Origin: Mycteria americana
Lineage: Eukaryota > Chordata > Aves > Ciconiiformes > Ciconiidae
Assembly: GCF_035582795.1 (NCBI RefSeq)
Contig: NC_134365.1
Coordinates: forward strand, 133,575,077 to 133,639,076
DNA length: 64,000 nt
Direction of reading: 5' to 3'
Shown piece after piece: positions 25,801 through 40,800 of the stretch. The translations under genes were made by a program, and so were the position numbers. Positions within the stretch are counted from its first letter, which is position 1; each line of letters opens with the position of its first letter. The notes beneath the pieces were generated by a model. That model was not told the DNA's origin, ran no database searches, and saw only the letters and a list, made by a program, of their open reading frames with translations.

Positions 25801-28800
25801 ATAAACCAAAAGCCCTCAATACACAGATGTGGAGCAGACACAGCCACTATGCAAACCTTGAGAGAACAAAGAGGCTCTGAATAAACCCATTTAGCCTCCC
25901 TAAATTTAATGTAGAACTCCCATCCATTTTCAAGAAGTAGCCACCCTAATACCCTTGAGATGAACAGGAAGGCACTATCACTTCATGATCCAGTAAAATA
26001 TCCAGCCCCAAGCAAAACTGCCAGAGTCAGAATGCAGTCTTACATTTTACCTTCTTCTAAAAGCCAACTCTTTGGCAGAGTCCTAAGACTTTTAAAGAGA
26101 CTGCAAAGTTCAAAGCACTTATGTCGTGGCTGGAGGTAAGGAGCAACAAGACTGAAGGATCTACAGTACATCTGAAATCCCAGTTCCAGGAACAAACCCA
26201 GATTTGCCGTTAGCTCAAAAATTTTATTGTAGGACAGTCAGTTAGATACAGAGACCCACCTCAGGCAGTTACAGACACAACACTTGGTGAAGCTGCTTGA
26301 AGTAAGAAGTGACTGTTTAAATCATTTCTTCAATGTTTGAAGGGCATACAGAGCTTGTAGCTGCCACATACAGTGCTAAAATCAACATCTTAACTCTGAC
26401 AAATTGCTCAGAATGTCACCTATGAACTACAACATTTTGGAGCTAGCACAGTATACAGAATGTAAATTAACCCCTCCACCAATTCTACAATGAAATGGCC
26501 TCAATCACCTCGACTCTAGACAGGCTCTGTCTTTAAGGACATTTCGTTTCTTTGAAAGACAACACTGGACACTGTTTATGAGGCCCTCATTTTGTTAGTG
26601 ATTGTTTCTTCAGATGTGGAAGATCTGTTTTAAGCTACTGGCTTGAAAACTGGACTTAGAATCTTCTGACACTATGCACCTCCTCTGTCCAAGGCAGCAA
26701 CTATGAATTTGAGGATCAAAATACATTCAAACATTGCTATTAGAAGGAATATCTAAACAAACAACATGACTATAACATATACAATGCTGAGGTCAAAGTG
26801 GAGTAAGATCAATCAAAACAGAAGAAAGCTGCCGAAAAAAGGCAGCCTTAGAGCCAAAAAGAGCTAGAAGCCAAGAAGCCTTCATAACAGTAAAAAGCAT
26901 CTACGTTACAAAGGAAGCTATCATGCAGGTCAAAGTCTGACATAAGCAAGGTTTCCCTCCTACTTCACCAAAGGCTGAGAGAAAGTGAGGGGGAGAAACG
27001 CTCTTCCCCTCTTGCAGCTGCGCAAACAGCAGCAAAGGATAGAGGGTGGAATTCACTCCTACAGAAAGACCTGTATTTGCAAATAGATACCCCCAGAGTG
27101 TGAACCTTCAATAAACAAGTTATTGAAGTAGACAGCATTGCCTCGTGCCTACTCACTAACATTCTGAAAGCATATGAACATTCACAACATTAAGCAAACA
27201 GGATTTATTAAGCAAACAGGATATCTAATGCGACTGTGCCAATCATTCAGGTACAACCACCACATACATGTTTTCTGTATAGGAGAGAACAGGCTGTGAT
27301 ATGATCAGATGCACATAGTAATGGGGAGTTTCACTGGAGTATCTGTACACCTGAGGACATTTTACTGAAAGGCCTAACTAAACAAATTGGAAAATTTCAC
27401 TTACTCTCAACTTTCTTTAGTACCAGCATCAGATAAAAAAGCAGTACCTGAGAACTAGATATTTCTAGATATTTTAGGAAAGAAAACATCTAAAGTTTAA
27501 CAAGACACTTAGATACTTAATCTGATATTTAAAAGGACAGATTAAAGTTATTAAAAATTCATTTGTTTTCTTAGTTCTGTTAACATACCAAAGGTTTCTC
27601 TATTCTCAATAATGAAGACATTAGACAGTCTCAATAAGCCCATGGCTTTATTGTGAGCAAATGCAGAACTTCCATTTTTTTTCTTTTTTATTTTATTAAA
27701 TTAATTTAAATCACCTTCAGTCTTTTGCATCTCAATAACATATTTATGCATATTCTAAGTTGTTGGGTTTTTTTTAAATCAACAAAAATACTAACTTCAT
27801 CTTACCTTTAACCACCTCTGCCACATTACAATTAGGATCAATACTTCCAATATGTTTGGGATGAGCAGGATTAATATCTCCACCAAAAAGAAGTGCTAAA
27901 AGGAAAAAGAAATGGCAGTAAATTGTCTATTACACTTGAGGCAGCCCAGAAAGTTTAAATCTGATGGTATCTGAAACTTACTGGATAGTGCATCATTTTG
28001 TAAAAAGATATTTAGCAAATTGCCAGAATCCTTGTTTAGGAAGATTACTTGCCTCTCTCTTCCTCTTTTTTTTTTTTTTTTTTTTTTTCATTTTTAATAG
28101 CTAAGACTAGTTAATACAGAAATAGTGGTATGGGAGGGTTAAGGTGAAACATTTCAAAGTGGACTATCAAAAATCAGATGAAACTAAAATGTAAAATGCT
28201 TTGTTCATATCATTATGTCAGAATAGCAGCACTCACAACAATGAAAATGTTATAGTAAAAAGGACTGAGGAACTGTATGACAGCATTAAAAGCCTTTTAT
28301 GCCCACCTAAGCTGCAATTTCACAGCTGGCACAGAGGTCTCACTCGCTTGACTTTCTCCCTGACTCTCAGCAGTATGCTGCTCCCCACTCCCTCCTTTGC
28401 ACAAGGGTCTGGCACTCACCAGATCCTTCACTGAGAGTTTAGCTCTCAAAGAAGTAGAAAGGTTTTACACTTTTCTGCAGAAGAAGTGATTTTCTGCTAT
28501 TTTAGCAAGTTAGTCAGCTCTGATATGAAACAGATGCAGTATAAGGTGAGCAAAATACAAGATCTAAAAGCTCTTCCTATTCCACTCATGGTGAGCTAAG
28601 ACACTGGCACACTGCACCCTGCAGAACTGCACTGTAAAAAAGTCTGTCGATAATGTATGAAACAAACGCAAACTACATAAAAACCTGTTTCTGCATTCTG
28701 CTTTCCAACTGTCTTTTTCATCAGTGCTTCAAGATTAATATTTGCCATCACGGATGGATCACTACCATTATTTAGCATAGAGAAATTGTACAAGGATAAT

Positions 28801-31800
28801 TAAACTTTAAGCATCTATAAGTGGTTTTAAGTTTCAACTAGTTAAATAAGAGTGTCCATAGGAAAAGCCATTTCAGTTCAATGAAATAAGTTTAATATTT
28901 TAGAACTAGTGCAAATTATGCTAACACTCAGCCCAATAATTCTATTAGGACAATGTTTGTACTTAATGCTAGAACTCTTCTATGAGAGCCTTTTAACTTA
29001 ACTTTCTTTTATGTCTGTCATTTGTCTGCCCAGGTACAAGTAAAGAATAAGCTGCACATTTATCTCATTTCGTGTGCTTTGCCACATGGAAGATATCTGT
29101 ACACACACAGAGCAAGGCATTTGCTAGTCAGGTTACTGGAAAGGTTACTAGAAAGACACACAACTAGTAGTAAAATACCTTACACTACAGTACTCTAGCA
29201 TCCGTGTTATCTGTAGTATACTACAATTTCTAAGAGCTCATGAAAGCAGAATATTGGGCAGAGAATAAAGCTCTAGAGCTAAAAAGGTACAAGATACACT
29301 AAAAAAAGATCACAAGATTGTCCTTAACTTTATACAGATCACTTTCTGCACGGTTGCACATACAGGTTAATAGGAGCTGTGCAAGTAACTCCTTTCACTC
29401 TGTAATATGAATATAAAAAAGTAAGTTTATTAGTAACAACAAATGAAATGGAACCTAATGACAAAGAATGACTAATTCTAGCATGTATTCAAAAATAGTG
29501 AATAGGAAGTAGAGGGAGACAAGGGATACAATTTAAAACTTAAGGTAGAAATACTCAACCTCTTTAGAAGGCAAGAAAGTCTAGATAACTTCCTGAAAAA
29601 CCAACAATAAAGGTACATATAGTGCATAAGCTATTCAAAATTTATGGCATCCTTGCATTTCATTATGAAATAAATGTCAGCTCTGCAAACTATGTTGAGA
29701 GGTTTGTGAGCAGAAAGATACAGCTACTCTACCACTATCTAAAAATACTTCACGTACCACTATGCAAGCTGTCTCTGCCAACAAGATTAAAGAGTGACAG
29801 CCATGCCAACAAAGCCTGACAATTCTAGAAGAAAGGGTACTGGTGTTTTGGATTAATTTCTGATAACTGCAAAGTACCAAATTAACCAGTTGTCAGTATA
29901 TCTTTTACCATAATTAGCACAGAATATTAAGAATTAGTCATGAGTATAAAAAAAAAAACAAAGCTATGGTTTCAGGTTTACAAGCAATAACTAATGAGTT
30001 CTCAAAGATGAAAAAAGCAATTACTTACTGTGTTGGTTAATAAGCATACGGAAAGAGATGCGGTTGGTGTAGAATCTATCTAGAAAATACTGGATATTAC
30101 TGCTAACAAATGGATCAAAGCCATATTTTTCCTTGTATTCAATCACCCCTTGCGCCATGGTTGGAACCACATCATTGTGTCTGTTCCTGACTTTAATTAA
30201 AACATCTAAAAAGCTAGAGGAAACAAAATTAAAAACAGAGTGTTAAAAATATAATTAAACTGAATCTCTCACTTTGTTTTCAACTCCCCACAGCATAACT
30301 ATTTTATCTGTTTACTATCCCTCTCAGTCAACAAAAAAACTATCAGAGGGAGAAGATAAAAATATAGCAGTAGCTAAACAAATCCATTTAAAGAGAAATA
30401 TTTGGTCAACCTCTCTCTCACGAGATCTGTGGAATATTTAGGGCCTCAAATTAAGTTATTCCTCCCCAAAACACTCCTTTAAATTTAATCTCTCTGAGAT
30501 TAATGGAGGATGAAAGAATTTCTTTTCTTGCAATCATATGCACCATGGTAACTCTCATTCTCTGCAGCCAACAGTAGCTGGGAGATTGGAAAGGAAACTC
30601 AGGAGAAACAACCTGACCTTCATAATTTCATGAGAAGTTTTACACTTCATACTGTCTTCCCAACACCTCAACCCATGCAGCATAACTTTTGAATGCATTT
30701 CCTTCACCTGGCATCTATTCTGGTAAGTTTGAATATCAGGATAGGTAACTATTATCAGTATCACTTCTGTTCAGTTTCCTTTTACACCGCTGGATGGCAG
30801 AGCACATACAACGGTGCTCTGACAGGCTCTTCTCCGTGGTAGCTCGGGAAGTTTCAGGATATCGCTTCCATTGCTTTTAACAAGCACCTGTTAACAAACA
30901 CTTACTTTGAAACAGCTTGGATGATTTTTGTTTCTCGTGCCAAGGCAGCTCAACACCTATGATCTTCAAAGTGCTCATCCTTTTTTTTCCCCATGTGCAA
31001 ACTCATACATACTTGAAATATTAATTATTAATAGCTTTCTAAAGCCTAGACATGGAAAATCAGTACTACTCAACTCTGCTATATCCTCTAGTATTAAATG
31101 AATATTAACACCACAATGATTACATGATCTTGTTTAAAAAAAAAGCGCACACAGTGAAATGCAGCTTTCAAAAGAAGGCACAGCTGGGGGACTCATTCAG
31201 CTATGCCTATATCTGCAATTCTACAGATCCTTTTTAAAAAAACATCAACAGCAAAACATTCTCAGTAGATTTATAATGAACACTGAAAAGAAATTTATTA
31301 TTTTTATCAAAAGTAGAACATACACCAGCTAAGGAAGGAATCATAGAATAGTTTGGGTTGGAAGGGACCTTTAAAGTTCATCTAGTCCAATCCCCCTGCA
31401 ATGAGCAGGGGAAAGAACATTAAGACCACCAAAAGTAAAAAAGACTACCAATTAGTCACCACATTTAAAGCAGGTGTTTCCTTCCTTTTCATAACCACTT
31501 AGCCAACCAAGGCAATCATTTGATAGCACACCATACCATTTCTTAACAAGTGATACACTTTTAAAATTATTTCTCCCACTCTACACTGCCAGCTCCAAAG
31601 GCGTGTAGGATTCATTTTTAATAGTTTTTTCATCATCCTCAGTCTAACCACCAGTTTTTGCCTGTGTGTTAACAAACAGTTCAGTAGTCTTTCAACACTA
31701 TTTTGTTGCATAGAAAAGGAGAAGTTTTAACTGCCTAATTCCCCAGTCTAAATACTATCACAGTACAGAATGACTGTTCTCTTACCTACCAATCTTGCTG

Positions 31801-34800
31801 ACTGGACAGCTTGAAATATTTTAATGCTTAAAAGGTTGTAGACTCTTTTTATGTTTATTAAGTCTTGATTCTGTGTGATCTGTAACCACTGAGATCTGAT
31901 GTTAGTTTGAGACAAGACTAGTGCCTGGCTGTACTCATGCTGCTTCTCTGTTTCAGAGCAACAAGACACTAGCTAAAAACAGAGCTGAGAAGCAACACAT
32001 ACAATCACATCTGAAAGACAACTGACAACACTCTCTACTAACTGCTATTTGCTGACAGATTTGCTATTTGTTTTTAAATACCTCCACTATCCACAATATA
32101 CACAACATGATGCCTGCATGTTCCATGAGGGCAAACTGTTCACTGACATCCCACTACCAAAGTGCTTAAATGCACAGAGCATGCTGAAGGGCAAACAAAG
32201 GGCCAGGAGGTTTATCTGCTACAGACCAGCAAATCATAGCTGAAGCTTAGTGTGCAAATACACACAATAAAGGAATTCTTCATTATTGCAGTGATAAGAC
32301 AAACCTGCCACTCCATCTTCAAAGATAACTGAGTTCACTCAAGTGTTTCCATCAAGCAGATGCTTTTAAAGGACTAAACACATGAAGTATATAGGCACAT
32401 TTCAAAGCAGCAGGGCAGAAATCAAAACACATTTCCTTAATCTCACCACTCATTCCTTACCACCCCCCCACCCCACACACCCCTGAAAGACACAAAGCTT
32501 TTACTGTACTCCAACTGTGGGAGACCATATCAAGGAATTTTTAAAATGCTCATGGGATTAGCTGGGGAGGGAATACTCCAAAATAGCTCTGAAAATTTGA
32601 TTTAGCAATGACTGTTTTTTCAAAATTCAGTGTATCGTGTTTTCAAAACCACAATGAATAAATAATGCCGTTGGTTTGACAGATGAGAAATTATTAATAT
32701 GAAGCTATTTTAGACAAGTGAGCTTCAGTGGCTTCTGTATTAACAAAAGAATATTTAAGGCATTACCATTGCTGTTAAATAAATTAAGCCTACAGACTTC
32801 TGCAAAGACAAATAATGAATGTCACAATACAAGTTATTATTTAACTCCCTAATGACTGTATATATTATTCTGTTTTGATCTATCATCACAGTGCAAGAAA
32901 AGAAGTCGTGAGTCAATATAAAGACAAAGGGAATTTTTGCTATGTCTCTTTTATGGATAGTATTATCTGAGAGATTAAAGACATGAGTAGACTGAAAAAA
33001 ATCCTTTTAAATGGAACGGACATGCAATGGGGTATTTTTGATTGCCTGCTCTTTTTTAAAGAAGTGCTAGCTGGTAGCTGAGAATCACCAGAAAGACAGG
33101 TACAAGTTCACACTCTGAAAGATTTCTCTACTAGAAAGTGTAGCTACTTTCGAAGTGCAAAACTAACTGAAGTGGCACTTCACATTACTTGAAAGTAACA
33201 AAATGGCACCTTCTTAATCAACTCTACTCCAATATTTACTTAGTTCAAATTACTAACAATCACTATTTTAATCTTAGTGCTGCAGAAAGGAGAGTTACTT
33301 CTTGTTTACTAAGTTTCTTGTGTGTATGTTATCTCTAGACATACTGGCAGCTTACTACTTCAGTTGCTCTCAGTTGCAGGACACTCCCCCACACACCCTC
33401 CCACAGAAGTGCCACAAAGAGAAAAATCAGCAAGAAACTCACTGGTATAGGGGGTGGAGTAAGTATTCTTTGAAAGTACATGTGAACAGCACATTTTACA
33501 AACCCTTCAATTTTTGAAAAACAATTTCTGTCTCTGTGTGTTTATCCGGATGCATATTGACACCATGGGAAATTTCCAACACTTCTGCAAGCTTACACCC
33601 TCTACCAAGCGTGGACACCTTGATGCTCCTGCAATCACACTGTTTGACAGAACTGTGGAAAGACTTTCACCTGATCGCTCTGCAGCTTGAGGAAAGATTT
33701 GTGTTATCAAAAATGCAAAAGTAACTTGACCTTTTGGCATATGCCCATACTACTGACAGTGACAGTAATGTGGTGACATTGTAGTAAGTCTTCATAAGGT
33801 CTGCTAACCAACATAATGTAATAAACTGAAGCACCTCTGAACCTCTTCATCACAGAAATGCTGAGACAAAAAATCCCTTTAAAGGATTTTGTCCAACATT
33901 CATAAAAAGGTAACACTCATGAACGTACATCTGCCCTCAAATTCATACACTAAGAGCAGAGGTAAGCTGGGCCACTCTGAAAAACATCAGCTTTAGTTTA
34001 GTGTGTGCACTTACTCCTAACCGTTCACCCTCTATATTGCGTTGGCACTGCTGTCTGTCTCTGTAGGCCACACGGTGTAGCAGGTTAGGGACCATAGGGC
34101 TGAAAGTGGGCTATTTTTCTACTAGATCCATTTCCCAATTCACTTCACTGCATGGCTTCATAGACAGCTGTGCCAGTACATGGATAACATCTATAATCCT
34201 GTAACACTGATACAAACAATGGTTGCCTCAGAAAGAGAGCCCAAATTCTGAGAATACCAGAGCAGGCTCCCCAGACAAGCAGAGATATAACAGAAATAAT
34301 CAGGGTACAGTTTTATGTTCAACTGATCAAGTCATTCCACCATTTTAGAAAGCATTAATTGAAGAACTACTGCCAACATTGATACAGCACATCTGTGGAT
34401 AACGAACCGCTTTAAAAGATTGTTTTAGCTCCCCTTCTCTCCTGTGCTACTGTTACCTTGATTAGCCATAACAGAAACCGAAGTCCGCCTCAGCTGACAA
34501 AAAGACCACCAAGGCACTCATTCAATTTCCAAAAAATCAACTGCTCTGTAAGTCTTCATGTTTTTTGAGTGCTTGAGGTGGATGCCACATTCAGCTCCAA
34601 CCAAAAGCTGCTGGGGTGGTACTGGGGCAGAAGTACTTCCATCCAGGCAAGTCTGACATTTTGTGATATAATTAAGCTAAAGGAAGAAGAGATGGGGGCC
34701 ATCATAAAATGTGTAAGCCATCTGATACCACACAGGGCACTAATAAGGATGGGCATGACGATGACCAGAGGATGCAAGATTGGGTCTTCTGTAATATGAA

Positions 34801-37800
34801 GTATATAATATGTAATATTAATATGTAATATGCATGCTTCTACAGTGTGCTCAATGCAGGAACAAGACAGCTGAGAGGAACCAAGAGAGAAAGCATGCTC
34901 CAACCCCTCTTCATATGCTACAATATGCAAGGTACTCAGAGATACACCGCAGATACTGCTAGGACAAGAAAGGCTCTGGTTCAAAGGACCAGCCATACCT
35001 CATAGAGTGATCTTCCACATGTCCTTCTCTAAGCAGCAAACCAATCTGGCTGAAGAAAAGTACTATTCCTATTCATGCATCCCTAAAGACACTACCCACT
35101 AAGTCCCAGATAATGGCTCAAATTCTGTGTTAAATGATAGATGCAATTACAGAAGAATAGAAAGTGTAATGTAAACATAAATGAACTCAGATATGTGTTT
35201 TTTTCCACTGAAAAGTAGTTCATTAACTACTAGAGTTCCCAATATTTCTCCTCTGACCATAAGGCACAAAAGCAGGATAGGGCCAGACAGCAGCAACATG
35301 GAATACTGGTACAGGAGTTGAGAAATTTATTAGATTTATCTGTGGATTATTATAAATATGGACATAGTTAAGAGTATTTTTGAAAGACACAGTTTGCAAA
35401 GAGTATTAAAATAATAGCTAATTACAGCTCAATATCCAGTTAAATGGCATAGCCTTCAGAAAGTTAGGAATAGATGACATGCAAAGAGCAGGAAAGTAAA
35501 TCTGACTTCCTAATCTTAGGTAGCCTATCCAATACTGTCAAGAAGAATAAATTTGCTCTTTAATCAGATAACGCGTCTTTTGTCTCTTTTCACAAGCCAA
35601 ACTCATTATAAAAGATGACTCTTACTGTCAAAGTCCCTAGCTGGACCTCACCTCAGTAGGTAGCAAAAAATTCCCAACATCCTTATATGTACTTAATTAC
35701 ATATAATACAATAATTGTTAAAATTTTTGAAATCTTGCAAAGTTATACTGAATGAATAAATATTTGGTTCATCATCAAATATTTGGTATATCATACTAAT
35801 ATAGAGCATCTCAAACAATATTTCCAATGGCCATGAAACAGTGTCAAGAATGCGAGTTATCCATATAGCAGAATCAGATAATTCACTTGATAATTATGAA
35901 CAGACTCTAAAAACAGATCTCCATGAAAACCGTTCATCAACCTTTTTAAAAATACATATATTGTGATCTACCTTGAACCTCTGAGGTCCATAAAAAGCTG
36001 AAATTCACTTACCTAAATAGAGAACATCTAAGATGGTACCAGAAGCTACATGACCACCTTGCCTCCACCTGCATATCCAGGACATTATAGGCTTAATAGG
36101 ACCTGTGTTACACTTGCCAGGCTCACTGAGATATCTAGGACAGCTTATGCCATCTCAAAAGGCAACAGACACCTAAGTTTCAGTAACTTAATCCCACTCA
36201 AAATGTTCTTCTAAGTGAAGCAGTAGGAAAACTTACTGCTAGTCACAAACAGAAATTCTTGTCCCATCAGCAAACAGGCTGTAAATACAGAATCACAAAA
36301 TGTAACAGCTAGAGGTAGTCGAAAAGTTCATCTACTTTATCCATTACAGAATAAGCATGCCTAGAACATCACTGAAAGCTATCTAATCTATTCTTAAAAG
36401 CTTTTAAAATGAGATGCTCTACAGCCTTCTGAAATGGTCTTTTTCAGTCCGTTCTCACTAATATTAGGATTTGTACTTTTTGCCCTGTGTACAACCTCAA
36501 CTTTAATAAAAATCAGCCATTACTTAATTCTCCACTTCTTCGCTTAGAGCAACCAATCATCCTTTATTACAGTGACCTTTTTTTTTTTGGCACACTCAGA
36601 CTTCCAGTGTCTCGCACTTCAATCTCTTTTTTGCCAGTCTAAACAAATGCCTTCAACATTATTCAGAGGTGGAACTATCCAAGTTTCTATTTCTTGTTCC
36701 TTTCACATCAATACTGTCCACATGTGTTTTAATTTCTTAATAGGTAGTAGCCAGAACTGAAGACAGTATTCCAGTTTAGGACTTGCACTGAGAAAATAGT
36801 TACTTTCCCCTTGTTCAATAGCACTACAATTCACTCAGTCAGTCTATAATCCTTACAGCTCCTTTTACAGTTCTGCCACAGAGGGAATTTGGTACTCATG
36901 CACTTGAGTTTCTCCTGCATGTATTGCTTGATACTTAAAAAATAAAGTGTAAAGATCTCAGATATCATGCCCGCAACCAAAAGAGCATAACATCTAAAAT
37001 GCATTACCTAATAAAACCCTTACTTAACCTAATATAACATAATAGTTAATTTACCTGAAACTAACTGAAGACAAAACACCATTTTTGCACAGCACAGGCC
37101 ACATCTTGCACAAACAAAGCATTTGTTGGACTGCAAGATGTTTTATGAAACACTTCCTATAAAGCACTGCTGGATGAGGCAAGATTTCCAGAGCCTTAAA
37201 AGAAATTGAAGTTTAAAAGACAAGCTACCCTAAGAAATCTAATCAATGGAACAAAAAACCCGCAAGAAGTAATTTCCTGAAACAAAGTTGACTGCTATAG
37301 GGTACAGGGTAACCACAGACCTTAGTGTTGGGGGAGGGGAACTTGTGTTGTTTTTTTGTTTTTAAGTCTCTGATGCATATGTTGCACCTGGTGTTCTCAC
37401 ATCTGGGGGTTTTCTTCTGTTTTACGCATACAAATTTCAAGGAAACATTCTAATGACAATTTTATTATGAATTTTATTGCTAAAGAAAATTGGCTAAGCT
37501 TTCCTTTCTTCTCAAAATGTAAGTAATATTATTCAATGAGGTAGGTGAACACCAATAACTGAAGTCCATTAAAAAGCTTTTAGACAAAAACAATGACTGA
37601 CACATGGAATGTTTTCAAACTGAAAAAATTCAAAGCATTGTGTTAATATACATTACATACAACAGAGTACTAAGCTCAATGTATACTAAAATGACATTCT
37701 AGTCATAAGAATTTGATATGCAAGTATATTCTCACATGCATGTTGTCTTCTCAATACAGCCTTGGAGGAAGCATTTCATGCCATTTCTTAAACTATCAGA

Positions 37801-40800
37801 CTATGTAAATGCAAAATATATTGTTCAAAAGCACTTAGATTCCTATATTCTGCTCCAAATTACAATTTTGGCCTTTGCTGCACAGATTCTACCTTACAAA
37901 TAACATCACTGTTATTCTATAGTACAAAAACACTTATTTTTTGAGACAGATTATTTTAAAATGAACCGTCGCAAGAAAACAAATTACTCACTCATCCAGA
38001 ACATGAGGATCCTCAGGACTTTTATTTTCATATTCTAAAAGCTCAAGGAAACTCTGCATGTACCTGAAATAAGCAAAAATTATAAAGAAGGAGTTAAAAT
38101 ACTTAAACCTACATTACTTTCAAATTTTTTTAATCTTAAGACTACAATCTCAACTGAAACAACAGAAGCATAGTACACAGTTCTCTGCAAAGGTTAAAAT
38201 GAAGTGGGATGCTGCAACAAAGGGAAAGAAAGCCACTACAATATATTATATTGAGTTTAAAAGTACTATTTATGACCCTACAGTCCACGATTCAGGAAAA
38301 CTGCTATATAAATCAAGCTGAAGTTAACAGGAGCAAACCCTCTCTTCAGGTCTGTAATTTCGGGTAACTTAGTTCGTCCCTGGATCTTGATTTCCTGGCC
38401 ATCCACTTTGTACAAATGTTAGTTTGGCCCCAAGTTCCTCAGAGAGCGATCCAACCTTCCTTCCAAAATAAAGCTCCAGGGAACACTCCCCAAAAGCTGT
38501 GCTAAGAAGGGTTCACCAAGCTGGTCCTACCACAGTACTCCAGAAGAGTACGCCTCTTCACACACTGCCGCATCTCCTCACATTGTACCTCAGGCCACGT
38601 GACACAACCCTCAGTTTCGTAAAAACACCACTCGTACGCAACGCAGCTCTCTAGTTCAGACATTCGGCACATGTGAGATATTAACTGAGGCTCAGAGCCA
38701 CAGAGGTGCCACACAGGACCCAAAGAAGATTTAAGGCAAAGTACCACGCAACATGAACATGGCCAGGGTGCTCTGTAGGAAACTAGCCCAATACCAGTGT
38801 AAATGCCACCACTTCACACCACTGGGCCTGAGGACCAGGTATCACCCCTGAAGCAGGTGCATTTAGCCGCACAGATGTAGCTTTGAAGATTACAGAATTG
38901 GGACCTATTTAATGAAGTAAATCAGGTAAGGTATCAATCACACACATAAAAGGCAGGGTTTCAGCGTCACCAGAAGGAGCTGTCATTCTTCTCCCTTTTG
39001 CCCTCCCTTCGCTCCTGGTTAAGCGCTGCCACCTACACTATGGTAATATCAATGCTAATCAGATGTGCGTGTCAACAGCTGTAACTCCCTGCAATGCCAA
39101 AACAGCCAGCCAGATAGGTTTGTTTGTGTTTTTTTAATCATTCTTGCACACAAAATGACTCATAGAAAGGTCTAACCGGCTAAAGCTAGCACAAGAGAGA
39201 AAAGATAACCATAAGATTAAAGAAAAAGCAAAGGAGGTGACCAAGCGTTTCTGCTTTCAGTGGCAGCAACCCATTAGATCAGCTCAACAGAATGGTCTAT
39301 GCACAAGCTCAGTGCCTGTGAGACTGACCCCAGTCACTGAAGCTTGGACAACTTCACATTACAACAAAACATAGAACTGCTACCAAAGGAGGTTAAGATC
39401 AGCTTAAGCAGGCTATGAAACTTCACCCTACATCTTCAAGCCACAGCAAGGCTTAAGACAGCACTGCTGTCTACACGACTCCCTCCAGAACCACATGCTG
39501 CTGCTCCACCCCACATTTCAGTCACAGCCATCACAGGTCACTGCGACATTTCTCCAGGGAGACTGACATTTTCAACACGGTCAGCACAGTAACACTAGCT
39601 CCCATCCCTCTATGTGTTTTTGCCCTCCTGCAACCATCAAATGACTACAGAAATCCCCCAAATGTTTGTCAGTTACAGGTTTGGAAAGTCACTCATGCCT
39701 CTAGTACTGCTTATTTTAAAACATGTTCTTTTACACTGCTAAGAGGTAGTACCAGTTTAGAACACCACACTCCCAGGAAGTCAAGAAATTGCCTTCAGGG
39801 AACTGGCAGTAACTTAAGGAGCCATAGCCCACTATCCACTGAAGATGAGTTCCTGAAAAGTGCAACACTGAGCAGTTAGAAAGACACTGAAGCAGTTCTA
39901 ACTATGCAGGGACAGCATACATGATGTGGAGGATAGAGAGACAGGGGAAGAATCATCAGTACCATCAGCTGGAGGAGGGACTGAGTTTCTGAAAGAGTGA
40001 ATGAGAACTAATCTCCTTTGAGAGTGTGTCCTTGCACACACTTGCCTTTTATTAATTCTCACTGGAAAAAGTTGCTTTACTCTCTGAACTCAGCTGCTTC
40101 ACCTGCAAGACTTAACATGTAACAAATTACCATCACCCTCACTCCTTCATTTCAAAGAGGTACGTGTTCTTCAACATCATCTGCCTCATATGAATCAAGG
40201 TCAATCAAGTTAATCATGGGTACAGGATGGGAAAAAAGGTACCATTATTACAGTGAGCAAAACACAGTAATAAACAATCAGCAAAGGAACTCCAAAATGA
40301 AAGATGGGAAAGTGGTGGACAAGGCACTGAGGCAATTCAGGGCATCATCAGTTTGGCTCTATGGAGGCAGTAAGATGAGCTTTTGACTTCTCGCCAAACC
40401 AGACAATGTCATACAGAAGCAATACTTAAGACCCATTCCTGCGCCCAATTTTGCTCTGCCTCTAGTGAATACATGACACTCCAGAACCAGTCTTTGCTAC
40501 CTCCTTCACCATTTCCTTGATGGGTGTTGAGAACATATCTAAGTCATTCAATCCATAATTGTCTCAAAGAGGAAACTGACTTCCTGGACTTTTTCTGTGA
40601 ATAGAGAAAAGGGTATAATTCATGTGGTGCCCTTTCCTTGCAAATACATTTAGGAATTTAAAAAAACCATGTAACTTGACCTAAGATCACCAGCATTGTC
40701 AGACTGAACTAGTTCACTCATGCTGTGGGTTGTAATATAACAAGAAAGCTAAGATCTTCCTTTGTAATTAAATAAATATTTGCTGTCTTAAATTTCTTTG

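Larger units (their letters stand above)
30214..37991 (-). other. PDK3 intron 3
   Basis: The intron is 7,778 bp. It contains a short CR1 tail (31341-31424), an old degraded CR1 (36287-36880) and a TAATATG-rich stretch (34790-34836). The rest is AT-rich with chance ORFs, including a 146-codon minus-strand frame at 34556-34996 with no recognisable domain. Confidence 0.9.

Noticed and set aside
34556-34996. A 146-codon minus-strand ORF within PDK3 intron 3.
   Set aside because: It contains a low-complexity Tyr/Ile/Leu/His part from the TAATATG-rich repeat and no conserved motif; it is a chance frame.
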